Positions 36,730-48,050 of a stretch of DNA of 64,000 bases are shown in pieces. A program made the translations under genes and the position numbers. Each line of letters opens with the position of its first letter. Positions within the stretch are counted from its first letter, which is position 1. The stretch is from Beroe forskalii. Its lineage: Eukaryota > Ctenophora > Nuda > Beroida > Beroidae. Where the stretch lies: positions 172,514 to 236,513 of the forward strand of contig WFMF01000271.1 of NCBI GenBank assembly GCA_011033025.1, given 5' to 3'. The notes under the pieces are model-generated. The model ran no database searches and had not been told where the DNA came from. It worked only from the letters and a program-made list of their open reading frames with translations.

Positions 36730-36899
36730 AGAGTTATGGTATTTAACCATCACTGCTCACAAAGACAATATAACAATCGTGTTCGTTTACATTCTTTACG
36801 CACCTTTGAACACAGGTGCCCATTTAACATCATTATAAAAACACCTTCAGAAAAACTGCAACTAGAATTGAATAAATTAACAACATGTGAATAATTTAT

Positions 36900-39800
36900 T
36901 AGAAAATAAATAGACTAAAAATGCCTCACCATATGGCAGCAAATTACTAGATTAATAATAACAAAATAAATGTTTAAAAACTAACTCTATCTAAAAAACC
37001 TCAATGACCTATGCTGAATAAATGTTTATTCCCTTTTTCTTTGCCACGAATGGGTTATCACTCAGATACTGGTTGAACCTTTTCTTGTTATGTAAATAAG
37101 TATCACCCTCTATTTTCTCAAGAACAACTGTAGATATGTACCAAAAGTTATTAGGTGAAAATACTTGTGCATTAGTCTTGTAGTGTTCTAATAAAGCTTT
37201 AAATGTGTCAACACTTGAGGCATCTCTAACAAATTTAGGCAAATCATTCCAATAAGGCTTAATTCTTTCTCCAATAAAATTCCCATTAATTCTATTAACC
37301 TCTTTAGACAGATTTTTACATGATCTTCTGTAAGTAAGTAAATTTCTTCTACTCCTGCCTAATTTAAATAAGCCCTGACCATAGCTTACTTTATCATTCA
37401 GTATCTTAAAAGTCTCAATAAGATCGCCCCTTATTCTTCGTTCAGCTAGAGTAGTAAGTTGTAGCCTGTCTAACCGCTCACTGTAGGGAAGAGTACCTAT
37501 GCCATTTATCAATCTGGTGAAACGACGCTGGACTCCTTCCAGTTCAAGAATGGTACCCCAGTTCCCATGGTGAGCAGCAGGACTCCAAAGCTGAACACAG
37601 TACTCAAGCTTTGGGCGAACAAGAGCTTTGTAAATATTCAGCATAACTTCAACATCTTTAGCGATAATATTTCTACTTATCCATGCTATAGTCCTATTTG
37701 CATCTTTTACACATTTTGCAATATTTAAATCCCATTTCAAATTTTCATCCATAAGAACACCTAAGTCTTTTTCTGAACATGTCTGTTTAAGAGCCCTATC
37801 ATCTAAAAAGTATTTATTCCTTGGATTATCATTCAAATCTATATGCATCACCTTACATTTATCTAAATTAAATTTCAAAAGCCAAGTTTCCTCCCAAATT
37901 TCTAGTGATCTCAAGTCAACAGAATTTTCATCAAAATTAGTAGCATTTACAATCATCTTTAGATCATCTGCAAAATTTTAGAAACATTTTCATTCCATCT
38001 GGTAAATCATTGATATAAAGGACAAATAATAATGGTCCCAAAACTGATCCTTGAGGGACACCTGACTTAACATCCTTAACATCAGATTTCTCTCCTCTAA
38101 CAACAGCTCTCATTTTTCTATTTGATAAGAAATCCTGAATTATTGCCAATGTTTTACCACAAATGCCAAACTTTTCTAACTTTAAAAGAAGTCTATAGTG
38201 AGGTACAGTATCGAAAGCTTTCATAAAGTCTAGGTAAAACACATCAACAGGTGAACCTTCTTCAAGAATACTAATAATGCTATCTACTGTGTCTAATAAG
38301 TTTGACAAACAAGACTTTTGAGGAACAAAACCATGCTGGTCATCAGTTATATTACTCTCAACAAACTCAAGGATATGACGTTTAACAAACTTCTCATAAA
38401 CTTTGCATAATATACAGGTAAGAGAAACAGGCCTGTAGTTGTAAGGGTTATTCCTAGAGTCCTTTTATGTAAAGCTGTCACATGTGCTTCTTTCCACATA
38501 TCTGGGATGGTGGCTTCTTGAGCACATTTATTAAACAATAAGGTTATCACTGTTACAAAGTCTTCATTATCAGCTAGTGCTTTCAAAAGTTTTGGATGAA
38601 CTTTATCTGGTCCAAAACTCTTATAAACATCAAGCTTGCTTAACTCATCAAAAACATCACTATAAGTTATAGATATATCACCACATTTTTCAACAGCTTC
38701 CCTTCTATAACAAGCTTCTGGTAATGGACCCTGAGGTTCTTCAACAAAGACAGAACTAAAGCATTGGCCAAACACTCAGCTGTCTCATGGTCACTTGTAG
38801 TACGTGAACCATCAGGCTTTACCAAGCTGGTTATAGTTTCTTTCACTTTGTTACGGGATCTCAAATATGAGAAGAAAGCACGAGAGTGGTATTTGAGGTT
38901 TTTGGTACAACTTTTTCTCATATTTGATCCTAGAATCACACTCACAATTCTCGAAATTTGCTGTTTTCTAAAGCAATAGTCCAGTTTACTTTATTAGGGT
39001 TCATATCAAAATCATTCCATGCCTTATTTTTACCTCGTATAGCTCTTTTAACGATCTGTTCACCCAAGGGGTATTATAGTTAATATCAATATTACTCTGA
39101 GTACTTTGTAGAGGTACTCTATCTGATAACACATTCAGTTTATTAAATATATCTGTCCACATATCATTAACAGAAAAACTATCCATAGCATTGGGTTTGA
39201 AGTCCCAGTCTATTTCTTTAGACCATTCCAAAATCTCTTCACTTTTGATTTTGGACCAGCATCTACGTTCTTCATTGACAACCTTGTCCTCTTCAAGTGA
39301 TGATAGGTGAGGCAAGCTGAGCTCCACACTGATAGTAGCATGATCACTCTTACCAAGATGACTGCCTAGTTTGAAATCATTTACAAGACTATCATCCGTG
39401 AATAAAAGTTGATCTAGAAGACTTTCATGCATTTCACCAGTGCTATTATTAAAGTCGTCTGCGAGTGACTTCAGTTGTCAAGCCATGATAGTCCTAGTTC
39501 ATGGATAAGTTCTAAGTAGTGTTGTTTGTCTTTGGATTATGCCATTCTCAAATTATTTTTGGCCCAAGATAGTACCTGAGATCCAGGAAACATGAAAGAT
39601 TATAGTCACCAAAACAGAACTTTGCATGAATGGTTTCATCTTCAAAAATTCTTCTAATGAAATTGAGCAGTTGCTTGTCTTGCTGTTTATTAAGTGAGGG
39701 TGATCTATAAATACAAGCTATTGCAACTTTCAATATTACATTCAAAGCAGAGTGCAATGGATTCAGGCCCTATGATGGTTTCAGTGGATTTCGATTCGTT

Positions 39801-40020
39801 GGTGCATAAATCACAGATCCACCACAATCACTCACTGTATTATTATTCATGGTTCTGTCCAACCAAAATCTATCTGCACGAAATGTAATATAGCCTGGAA
39901 TTTCAGTCTCAGCTCTAGACAATTCATTGTTTGAAATGGGTTTCTGAGACACAGACAAGTCATATTTATTAGCTGCAATATGATGTTTTAATTCAGCCAT
40001 TTTTATTTGTTAAGCAGCAG
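36900..40020 (-). mobile_element. Decayed non-LTR retrotransposon (APE-RT), minus strand
   Basis: Pieces of one ORF2 in order along the minus strand. Endonuclease fragments: 40000-39770 (GGSVIYA), 39757-39548 (ACIYRSPS, FCFGDYNL) and 39432-39001 (GSHLGKSDHATISVELSL). RT fragments: about 38945-38347, 38308-37964 (YLDFMKAFDTVPH, SGVPQGSVLGPLLFVLYIND) and 37956-37009. The last begins with the ADDLKM remainder of the FADD box, one base out of frame at about 37975, and ends with the GERIKPYWNDLPKFVRDASS tail typical of CR1/Jockey-type ORF2. At least four frame breaks. No ORF1 is visible. Confidence 0.88.
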
Positions 40021-40859
40021 GCATTACTATAGAAGACATTCATCCCACATCATTAGTCATCTTCTTATTCAATTTTGAAGTGCTTGATGTTAATTTTGAT
40101 TTTGTGGCATTGGTGAAGCTGAGGCTGCCTTCAAACGTTTCCTCCGTTCCATTCGGACTAAAAAATCAGCTAATAAACATCATCCTTCGTTTCAACACGT
40201 TATATCTTCCACAATCTAATGCTTCACAATTATTATATACCTCGATCATAAGGTATCCCCATCTAAAGTCAGAATTATGAAAGAATATTATACATTTTAA
40301 CTGAAAAAATCTCCGAAGAGAATGAAATAATATAAATATATTCTGAGAAAGCACTAGAGGTGCATCACCAATAGTGTATCACAATTTCACAAAGCATCAT
40401 CAATATAATTTTAATTTAAAAAAGTAAAATAAAAATGTATTATAAGTCCTGAACATTACAGATTAACCAAGTGTTCAAAAAAAAACAATCCTATAATTAA
40501 AATGCCCCAATAGGAACAAGAAAGGCCAAAACGGTCAGATTCACAGAACATACGAACAAGAAAAATGTTACCATTGGTGAATCATGCAAAAAGAAAAGCT
40601 GTGTCTACAGCCCACTGTATGAAAAGAAAAAAACAATATGCATGAACTTTCGTTAAAAACAGCTGGCACCATAAAACTTGAAAGTTCAAAAGATATTCAT
40701 AATTCCAAAATGACCATTGATTCTTGTTGGCTGACACTAGATCCATGTTCAGTTAATACTCTGCTTTTGGTAATGAGATTGAGGTCCAGTGTCTCCCATT
40801 TCTGCCATGGCTCTTGGTTTACCCTATAACCTCACAGTGAAATGACACATGTAAGAAGG
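40021..40859. other. Spacer without recognised gene
   Basis: AT-rich sequence between the decayed LINE and the next remnant. No convincing coding or RNA feature. Confidence 0.4.
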
Positions 40860-41960
40860 TCAAATCTTAAGCGGCGTCTCACAAAGGCAACTTGCCGTAT
40901 CACTGTATGATTGTCCTGATTTATTACACAAAGGTTTCACTGCAGGGTGCTTTAGAAACCTTGCTGCCTCGTTGCCCATCCCACCAGTTGTGCTAAAAAA
41001 CTAGTGGTGTAGATATAGCCCACCCCTGGAGCCTGAATCACTCTATCATTGTATTTATTCTTGCCTTCTCAGCCTCATGTCTCCTATACATCTGGAATGG
41101 AAACTGTGTTGTGGCATTGGATTGAGCTTGTGGGTGTAATACCCTTATATCTGTAAAATACTCTATCCAATGGCGTCCAGAAGCCTCTAGTACTCACATC
41201 TAGCCTTGCCCATCACTAACACCTGTCCTCTTTGCAGCTGCTCGGTGGTTACAGGTATAAGGCTTGGTTCCAATACTGTATCTTTGCACCCTGTTCAATC
41301 AGCTTTTGCAATGGTGCTTTTCAGTGAGTCATGTCTTGGGAGATGTAGCCAAGCTTACATGTTAGACAATGATTTATTGTGCTTGGTACCACATACACAT
41401 AGTGTAGGCCTGTTTAGTGAGCTGAGAGTCAGGTTATATCTTAGACTGATTGCATCTTAGAATTCCTGCTTATTCAACAAAACCCATATTCTTTTCAAGG
41501 GTAATGATGTTAACCATGATGAAGCCCCCTTCTCTGAAAGTAGTTCCAGTTGAGCTGTACAAGAGGACTGAGCTCCTTCTCCAGTTCATTTTATATGCAT
41601 GCATCGTAGAAGTCTTGTCTGTTCTTCTTGATTTGATTGATTATGCCACTCTGCTTGGTGTCATCAACATTGTACAGGCTCTTGGTCATATATGGCATTT
41701 GTCAGATCTTCATTAGCAAGGATGGAATTTCCTGTTCAACTCCAGCAGTTTGACAAATGTTTGCTATGCTGAGACCACCCATCCCCTTGCAGGTAGGGCA
41801 AATATCTTTCTCAGCTGCTCAGACATGCAGTTTTCCAATAAGAACCGGAATAAAAACATCCTTTATGTGGTATTCCAAGCGGTTCAGCAGTTCTGACACT
41901 CCTGGGGTGGTTCTTGCTAGGAAATACATTTTAACAATAGTGGATGGAAAGTTTTACTTT
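40860..41960 (-). pseudogene. Remnant of a retroelement coding region
   Basis: On the minus strand, scattered frames read CPTCKGMGGLSIANICQTAG, DDTKQSGIINQIKKNRQDFY, then further on EYFTDIRVLHPQAQSNATTQ, QMYRRHEAEKARINTMIE, FTPLVF and VRRRLRFDLL. This order (a GGLxI segment, then a DVRxxHP segment, then an FTPLVF segment, then a short arginine-rich helix) resembles the region after the reverse transcriptase in a group of animal retroelements. The family name is not certain. Numerous stops and shifts show it is dead. Confidence 0.5.
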
Positions 41961-42720
41961 TTTTAGAAAATTTTAGAGAAAGAAATTTTTAGAGAAAGAA
42001 ATTTCCAATAAGATAAGATAGGATTGATTTATTTAGGTACTCTAGTCTTCTATCTTTACTGATCATAGCAGTTCATTTGTACTATAACGAATTTTCCGCG
42101 TGCTAAGTATCCATTGTTGATCATATTATTATGCATATTTTTACACTTTTACGTCAAAGTGTAAAAAGTATTACTGTGCGTGCGCGCGCCGCCCAGCGCT
42201 TGCTTGTTCGAGGAACGTTGCCCGTCTATTTCCAAATGTGGCCGTGGAACGTTGCGCCGCGTGCGTGAGGGTAGGGTAACATCTACGATTGCTTGTCAGA
42301 TGTTGTCTGACGCGGACGCGCGCCGAAGGCGAAGAGGACGGCCAACGTCGGACAAGCGCTTGCTTAGCCTGCAGCGCCCACTCTGCGCCGCGCAATGTGA
42401 TAAAAGGCATACGATTGCCCGAACCAGCGCCCTATTTTGCGCACGTGCGCGGCGTAGTTTCTCCTCTGCAGAACAGATGAAGATATATTAAATAAACTTT
42501 TTCCGAAAAGTTTTCGAACTTTGAATCAAAAAAATAAATAAGTCTTACATCATGGGGCAATGCAAAATGCAAATATAACAGTTCATCGTTCAGTTTGTCC
42601 TTTTCCTGGATATTGAATTCAAAATAAATGTGTCCTTTCATTATCATATCATCATTGAGTTTCATTCACATATCATTCACTTGATATCATGAAGGATCAC
42701 ATTAAAGGTTACTATGGAAT
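41961..42720. other. Spacer with a GC-rich island
   Basis: 42138-42169 is an imperfect palindrome (TTTTTACACTTTTACGTCAA and its complement). From 42171 to about 42450 the sequence becomes CpG- and GC-rich (GCGCGCGCCGCCCAGCGC), unlike the AT-rich surroundings. A 103-codon plus-strand frame at 42180 is open but arginine-rich and unsupported. The 12 bp before the LINE, 42721-42732, are its target duplication. Confidence 0.5.
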
Positions 42721-43255
42721 GGGCACCGAAGTTAATTAATTAATTAATTAATCTACTTAGTTATACACAGGGTATAACCCGCTCCTTATTGTGAGCCCAA
42801 TGAACAATAAACAGAACAAATATCTATGAAATGCACCCTCTGCTTATTGAAAAATCAATAATAATTTAATGAAGTTAAAAGTTTTAAAAAGCTTAAAAAG
42901 ATACCCTTAGGTACTTATTAAAAAGAATGTAACCATAATATACAGAGAAATTAATTAATTAATTAGTCTAATACGCTCCTAATTGCGAGCCCAAAGAACA
43001 AATATAATTGCTAAATATGCATGACTATAATTTATTTACTAAAAAGAACTATAAAATTAACCTAATAAATGTTATTCAACCATGAAAAATATAAAATGCA
43101 GTGTACTAATGCAGTGGGTTGCCCAAATAAACATATTCCCTATGCTGTGTATACTGTATAACAGTAAATACATATCATAAATTTATCGCAATCTTAATCA
43201 ATAAAGAAATTATTGCAATCTTATTTATGGAAAGAATAAATAATTTCCTGAATAA

Positions 43256-46200
43256 TTATTCAATGTCAATACATAAAAAATTATCATCAAAAACTGATTG
43301 TGAGCAAATTGTCTGCACAAGAGAATTAAAAACATTCTTGATTTCTCTGTCATCAGTGAAAATCAACTTCAAATGATAATGTACACCCCATGATTGCAGT
43401 TCTATGAGCTTTGATCGCTGTTCAATAACCTTGCCATCATAGGCAGAACATTCAAATAATTTGTGACCTGTTGAATCAGGAAGGGTCCCACACTCTAAAC
43501 AAATTGGTATTTCAATAGCCTTATTGTATTTCAATACTGAGAAACAAAAGTCCTGAAAACGAAGGCAGTGTCCATGAACAAAATCCATGACATTTGTTGT
43601 GAAATAACGAGAGCAATTCCTTGAAACAATAGGATTAGTGATGCAATTAAATGTGCAGACTATTTCTTTAACTTTCTCCACGATTTCTTCATAGGGTTCG
43701 AGTGTGAGAGGGTCATTCTTTATTAATGCATCAATATTTTTCTTGACATGCAAATCCCACAGATGACAGCGATACTGAATGATTATATCCTTATCATAGA
43801 ACAGAGAGTCCAGAGGAATATCAATAAGGGACATGTTATGCATTGATTTAGGGACAGGTGTGGGGCTATGTTGGCCCCCAGACTTATGTCTTAATAAATG
43901 CATCCAATGTAAGAATTTCTTTACATCTGCTACTTGGCCATAGTATTGACTCCTTGGATAAGACTCTATTTGTAATATAAGAGAAGTGACTTCATCCCTT
44001 TGTGCAAGAGCTTTCAAGATAAACTTATTTGTGACTTCCTGCAACATGATCTTTAGGGGTGGAATACCTGTTACTAACTCTCCCAGCTTTTTAGAAAAAT
44101 GGAATTGCGATCCAGTAATTTTTAAAATAGCTCTAGCAAACAGGTCTTTGAATTTATCCAAGCACTTGTGTAACCATATGGGGGCTGCATACAGTATCTT
44201 TGTGAGCACTACAGTCTTGAAAAGCAACTGGAGGCTTGATGAGTTTAATCCTCGTTTACGTGATGTGCAACAAGATAGTTTGTTCCATGCATACCAGCAA
44301 CTTCGAAGTACTAAGTTTGAGTGATTAACAAATGATAGATGTTCGTCAATAGTTACGCCTAGTACTTTACTCTTATTAACATAGCAAAGAACTTTACCAC
44401 CCATTTCGATAACTGGCAGAGTTTGACCATCTTCTTCAGCCTTTTTCACTGCTGGAGTTTTAAGTGCAATAATCTCAGTTTTGTTCTCATTACAGTTTAC
44501 AACTAATCTCCATTTAGTGCACCACTCGTGAATGTAATCACACACTTTTTGCATCAATGAAGCACATTCTGAGAGCGATTTGGCAACCACAAATACACTC
44601 CCATCATCAGCATATTTGAAGCAGTTAGTTGATTCTTTGATTTCATCAGGGAGATTTCCTGTCTTGAGGAGGTCAGAGATATAAATTACAAACAATAAGG
44701 GTGATAAAACTGCTCCCTGTGGAAGCCCAAACATCTTACATACTCTTGAGATACCAACGTGTGAGTTTACTTTAATCTGTATTTTCCTTCCTGTCAACAT
44801 TGAGTGGAGCAATCTTAGAATTTGTCCTTTTATACCAACTTTGTATAGTTTGTTAATCAAGCAAGGAATAGAAATACTATCGAATGCCTTTTCAAAGTCA
44901 ATGAATAATATAAATGCCTCCATTTTGTGTCTCCTTGCCTCCTCAAGTGATGACAGCATTTTATACAAGTATCTAGATGTGTTTCTGTTAGGCATGAAAC
45001 CTTCTTGAGCCTCATCAATGGTATCACTCAAGTTACAAAATGACCTTATACGTCTTTCTAGTATTCTTTCAAATATTTTTCCAATGTATGGAGATATAGT
45101 TAGTGGTCTATAGGAGCTTGGAAGTAAGTATGAAGTCTTGTTTTCTTTTTTAATAAAGGTTACAAGTGAGCTAGTCCAGGGCCATGTCCCTGAATGTAGA
45201 CATTTATTGAAAAGATCAGCAAGAAACTTGAGGCTGTCCAGGCCAAGACATTTAAGCATTTTTGGATGTATATTATCTCCATCTTTGCATTTATTGGTAC
45301 TATTTTGAGCTTCAATAGACTGCTTTACTTCAGACAAAACAATATCATCATTCAGGTTTCCTTCATTTTGCACTGTAGAGCAACTTATATGTGGAGTCTC
45401 AAGAAAGTTAGCATCCTTGATGCATTCCACCTCTTCTATGATCTTGGCATAGTGTGTCTCATCAAAAATTTGCTGGTTAAGATGTTTTCCAGAGAAAAAT
45501 GTGTCATAGAGGATAGCTTCTTTCTCTTTATCAGAATGTGTGACTTTGTCAGTAGCATCATCATGGGACAGACTTCCAATAAAGTTTTCATCATCTGCTA
45601 AAAAGTATCTTCTATAACGTTTCCAGAACATAATAGAATCTTTTGTGTTCAATCCTTCAAGCTGTTGATGAACCCAATTATTTCTCTCCTTAACAAGTGC
45701 ATTTTTAAACAATTCCTTTGATGAATCATAAACTTTCTTATAAAATGGAGTGGATTTTGCTTTAAAATTTGCCAGTGCAATCCTCAAGTCCTCTGAAAGG
45801 GCTGTCAAATTATCACTCCAGTAAGGTTTAGAATGTTTGCAAATTCTTTTGTGGGGAATGAACATTTCTGATGCTTCATTTATTGCCTTTTGAAAGTATT
45901 CATACATTTCTTGTGGGGATTCAGATGGCATTTCCTCACGATAATTTCTGAGAATGGTGTTCAAATATACTGACCAATGGGACCAATTAGCTGCATTATA
46001 ATTGAAAACAGGTTGAGACATTGACTTGCTATCAAATTTAGGAGTACTCTTGTATGAGAAATGTCTAACCACAGGGAGATGACCTCTTTGAGGGGCACCA
46101 GTAAACAGTTCATGAACATCAACTTCATCAATCCATGGCTGACAAATGTTGCTGATAATTTCCCCAAATGCAAGACAAAGATCTATCACACTGCCACCAT

Positions 46201-46771
46201 TAGAAGTCACAAAAGTGTTTTTATCAGGAGCTGTCAACTCACAGCTTTCCTTGGTAACAAACTCCTTTAAAACTTTACCCCTGGGATTTGTGATAGAATC
46301 TGCCCACATAGTGCTTCTAGCATTGAAATCACCCAAAACTATCATGCCAACGATTTGAGATCTTTTACAATATTCCCATGCCTTTTTTATGTTTTCAAGC
46401 AATTTAGTTAATCCTAGAGTAGAAGATGTGTCAGGATTACAGTATGCTGATGCCAATAGAACTGGTTTAGATCCAATCTTGACTAACACATATACAATGT
46501 TGATCTCAGTATCTTCTAGCTGTGGTATGTGTTGAGGTTGCAGGGTATTGCAAGCTGAAAGTGACACTCCCAGACTGTTAAAACCAGCAGAGTATGTTGA
46601 CATTCCAGTCATGATGTTGGTGGGCAAGGCCTCTTTTTGTTTTATTTCCTGAAGTGCAAGAATTTTGATGTCCCTTTTATCACAGAACTTGTCCAATGCT
46701 GTTTCAACATGCTTTGACAAGCCGTTGATGTTTATTTGACACATAGGAACATGAGTGACTTTAGATTCCAT
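43256..46771 (-). CDS. LINE ORF2: APE endonuclease and reverse transcriptase
   Basis: 1171 residues, uninterrupted. Endonuclease domain: QININGL (about 12-18), ALQEIK (39-44), GDFNARS (147-153), SVIDLCLAF (194-202) and RGHLP (229-233); the last replaces the usual SDHxP, with Asp missing before the catalytic His. RT domain: YRPLTISPYIGKIFERILE, FIDFEKAFDSI (about 620-630), GLPQGAVLSPLLFVIYISDL, and FKYADDGS with YADD at about 720. The C-terminus has a Cys/His cluster ICLECGTLPDSTGHKLFEC. The ATG at 46771 overlaps the stop of ORF1 by 11 bp (ATGGAATCTAA), suggesting reinitiation after ORF1. The product nicks target DNA and copies its own RNA. Confidence 0.93.
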   Translation of the reverse strand: MESKVTHVPMCQININGLSKHVETALDKFCDKRDIKILALQEIKQKEALPTNIMTGMSTYSAGFNSLGVSLSACNTLQPQHIPQLEDTEINIVYVLVKIGSKPVLLASAYCNPDTSSTLGLTKLLENIKKAWEYCKRSQIVGMIVLGDFNARSTMWADSITNPRGKVLKEFVTKESCELTAPDKNTFVTSNGGSVIDLCLAFGEIISNICQPWIDEVDVHELFTGAPQRGHLPVVRHFSYKSTPKFDSKSMSQPVFNYNAANWSHWSVYLNTILRNYREEMPSESPQEMYEYFQKAINEASEMFIPHKRICKHSKPYWSDNLTALSEDLRIALANFKAKSTPFYKKVYDSSKELFKNALVKERNNWVHQQLEGLNTKDSIMFWKRYRRYFLADDENFIGSLSHDDATDKVTHSDKEKEAILYDTFFSGKHLNQQIFDETHYAKIIEEVECIKDANFLETPHISCSTVQNEGNLNDDIVLSEVKQSIEAQNSTNKCKDGDNIHPKMLKCLGLDSLKFLADLFNKCLHSGTWPWTSSLVTFIKKENKTSYLLPSSYRPLTISPYIGKIFERILERRIRSFCNLSDTIDEAQEGFMPNRNTSRYLYKMLSSLEEARRHKMEAFILFIDFEKAFDSISIPCLINKLYKVGIKGQILRLLHSMLTGRKIQIKVNSHVGISRVCKMFGLPQGAVLSPLLFVIYISDLLKTGNLPDEIKESTNCFKYADDGSVFVVAKSLSECASLMQKVCDYIHEWCTKWRLVVNCNENKTEIIALKTPAVKKAEEDGQTLPVIEMGGKVLCYVNKSKVLGVTIDEHLSFVNHSNLVLRSCWYAWNKLSCCTSRKRGLNSSSLQLLFKTVVLTKILYAAPIWLHKCLDKFKDLFARAILKITGSQFHFSKKLGELVTGIPPLKIMLQEVTNKFILKALAQRDEVTSLILQIESYPRSQYYGQVADVKKFLHWMHLLRHKSGGQHSPTPVPKSMHNMSLIDIPLDSLFYDKDIIIQYRCHLWDLHVKKNIDALIKNDPLTLEPYEEIVEKVKEIVCTFNCITNPIVSRNCSRYFTTNVMDFVHGHCLRFQDFCFSVLKYNKAIEIPICLECGTLPDSTGHKLFECSAYDGKVIEQRSKLIELQSWGVHYHLKLIFTDDREIKNVFNSLVQTICSQSVFDDNFLCIDIE

Positions 46772-47690
46772 ATTGATTGGATTGGTGAATAAAGGCTAAC
46801 TTCTCTTGATATTTAGGGCAGTTGTCTGTGTCCAAAGCAGAGTGGCATCTATTAACAGTACAGTTTGGACACTTATATTGAGAAGTGTCACCAGCTAATG
46901 CAATCAAGCAATCTGATAGATCATGAGTCTGTGAACAGACTGGACATATCTTACCTTTCTTAGGGCACCAGATTTGAGTGTGATCAAACCCATGACAGTT
47001 GAAGCACTGAGTAACAGATATTTTAGGCTTGAATATGGTCACCTCATAGTGACTATTCTCTAAGAATACACCTTTTTCCAGTGCCATATCTCTGTCTCCT
47101 TCACATCTAAATGTTATCATCACTGTTGGCCTCTTTCTTTTTGCTTTATCTACAAATCTTCTCACTACAATATCATTGTTCATGTTGAACTGTGCTTCTA
47201 TTTCTGATTTCATATAATCATCAGATAACTCTAAATCAACATCCTTCATTATGCACCTGATGTTTTTATTCTTTAACACTGTAGCTGATGTTTTGTTTTC
47301 TTTACCATTATCAATTGAGAAGAATTCTGGCTTCCAATTTTTGGTGACCTCTTCAGCAATCTTAGGAGTTTCCAATTCGATGAGGAGACTGCCATGCCTG
47401 GTTCGTTTACAATGAACAATTTTCAACTTATTAAAGTGTCTATTAAATTCTTTCTTGGTGTCCTGAGCCCTCTTTACAAACTTATCATATGAAACTATAT
47501 TATCAATTGCTATAGTTTTCTGTGGATCACAAAGATTAGCAGCTCTCTTACTTGGGTCTAAAATGTGTTTTTCTGGAGCTACTATTGAAGTTTTTGAGAT
47601 ATTGCTTACTACAGAGCTATAGTTAGTCACCACAATATATACAGAGAAAATGGGCAAAATTGCATTGTCAATTCTTAAACCCAAGGCCAT
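46761..47690 (-). CDS. LINE ORF1: Gag-like RNA-binding protein
   Basis: 309 residues. The C-terminal third has three zinc knuckles of the I/Jockey/R1 ORF1 type: CFNCHGFDHTQIWC, CPVCSQTHDLSDC and CPNCTVNRCHSALDTDNC. The middle part (about 130-200) resembles the RRM-like/PRE_C2HC segment that precedes the knuckles in such proteins. It likely coats the element RNA. The stop TAA at 46763-46761 lies inside the start region of ORF2. The ATG at 47690 is 6 bp after the end of the upstream reading frame. Confidence 0.88.
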   Translation of the reverse strand: MALGLRIDNAILPIFSVYIVVTNYSSVVSNISKTSIVAPEKHILDPSKRAANLCDPQKTIAIDNIVSYDKFVKRAQDTKKEFNRHFNKLKIVHCKRTRHGSLLIELETPKIAEEVTKNWKPEFFSIDNGKENKTSATVLKNKNIRCIMKDVDLELSDDYMKSEIEAQFNMNNDIVVRRFVDKAKRKRPTVMITFRCEGDRDMALEKGVFLENSHYEVTIFKPKISVTQCFNCHGFDHTQIWCPKKGKICPVCSQTHDLSDCLIALAGDTSQYKCPNCTVNRCHSALDTDNCPKYQEKLAFIHQSNQYGI

Positions 47691-47696
47691 ATAAAA

Positions 47697-48038
47697 TTAC
47701 AAAGCAATATTAGTGTCACAATCGCTTACAAGGTAATCGTCTTTAAATGAAGACTCACTACATATTAACATAACAAGATCCAAGAAGAGTTTTCTAGTAG
47801 ATTTGTCATTTGTGAATATCACTCCAAAGTGAAAGTTAACTTCTAATTTTTGCAAACTACACAGCTGATTTCTAAGTGCAGTAACTTCAGGACTATATTC
47901 TTGACATTCGAAAAGTTTATGATATACTGAATCAGGTAATTTGCAACATTCCAGGCATATGGGGGCAAGAGAATTCTTGTCATATTTCAGAACTGAATGA
48001 ACAAAATTCTGGAAACGTAGGCATCGACCATGTAGAAA
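47697..48038 (-). pseudogene. Diverged ORF2 C-terminal piece ahead of ORF1
   Basis: An open frame of about 112 codons entering at the 5' end of the insertion. It reads HGRCLRFQNFVHSVLKYDK, ICLECCKLPDSVYHKLFEC and more, about half identical to the last 110 residues of the ORF2 in the same element (HGHCLRFQDFCFSVLKYNK, ICLECGTLPDSTGHKLFEC). It ends only 6 bp before the ORF1 ATG, without a 3' UTR between. It is inside the target duplications, so it entered with the element. Confidence 0.8.
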
Positions 48039-48050
48039 GGGCACCGAAGT

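Larger units (their letters stand above)
42733..48038 (-). mobile_element. Near-complete non-LTR retrotransposon with 12-bp target duplication
   Basis: Flanked by GGGCACCGAAGT at 42721-42732 and again at 48039-48050. The 3' end (low coordinate) finishes in a TTAA-type simple-repeat tail (TTAATTAATTAATTAATTAA). In order on the minus strand: an ORF2-C-terminus-like piece (48038-47697), ORF1 (47690-46761), ORF2 (46771-43256), and a 3' UTR of about 0.5 kb. Both main ORFs are open over their full length, so the insertion is young. The 5' end is truncated exactly at the target duplication. Confidence 0.9.

Noticed and set aside
42180..42491. 103-codon arginine-rich frame in the GC island
   Set aside because: GC-rich sequence is stop-poor; two other frames are open as well, and no homology is seen.
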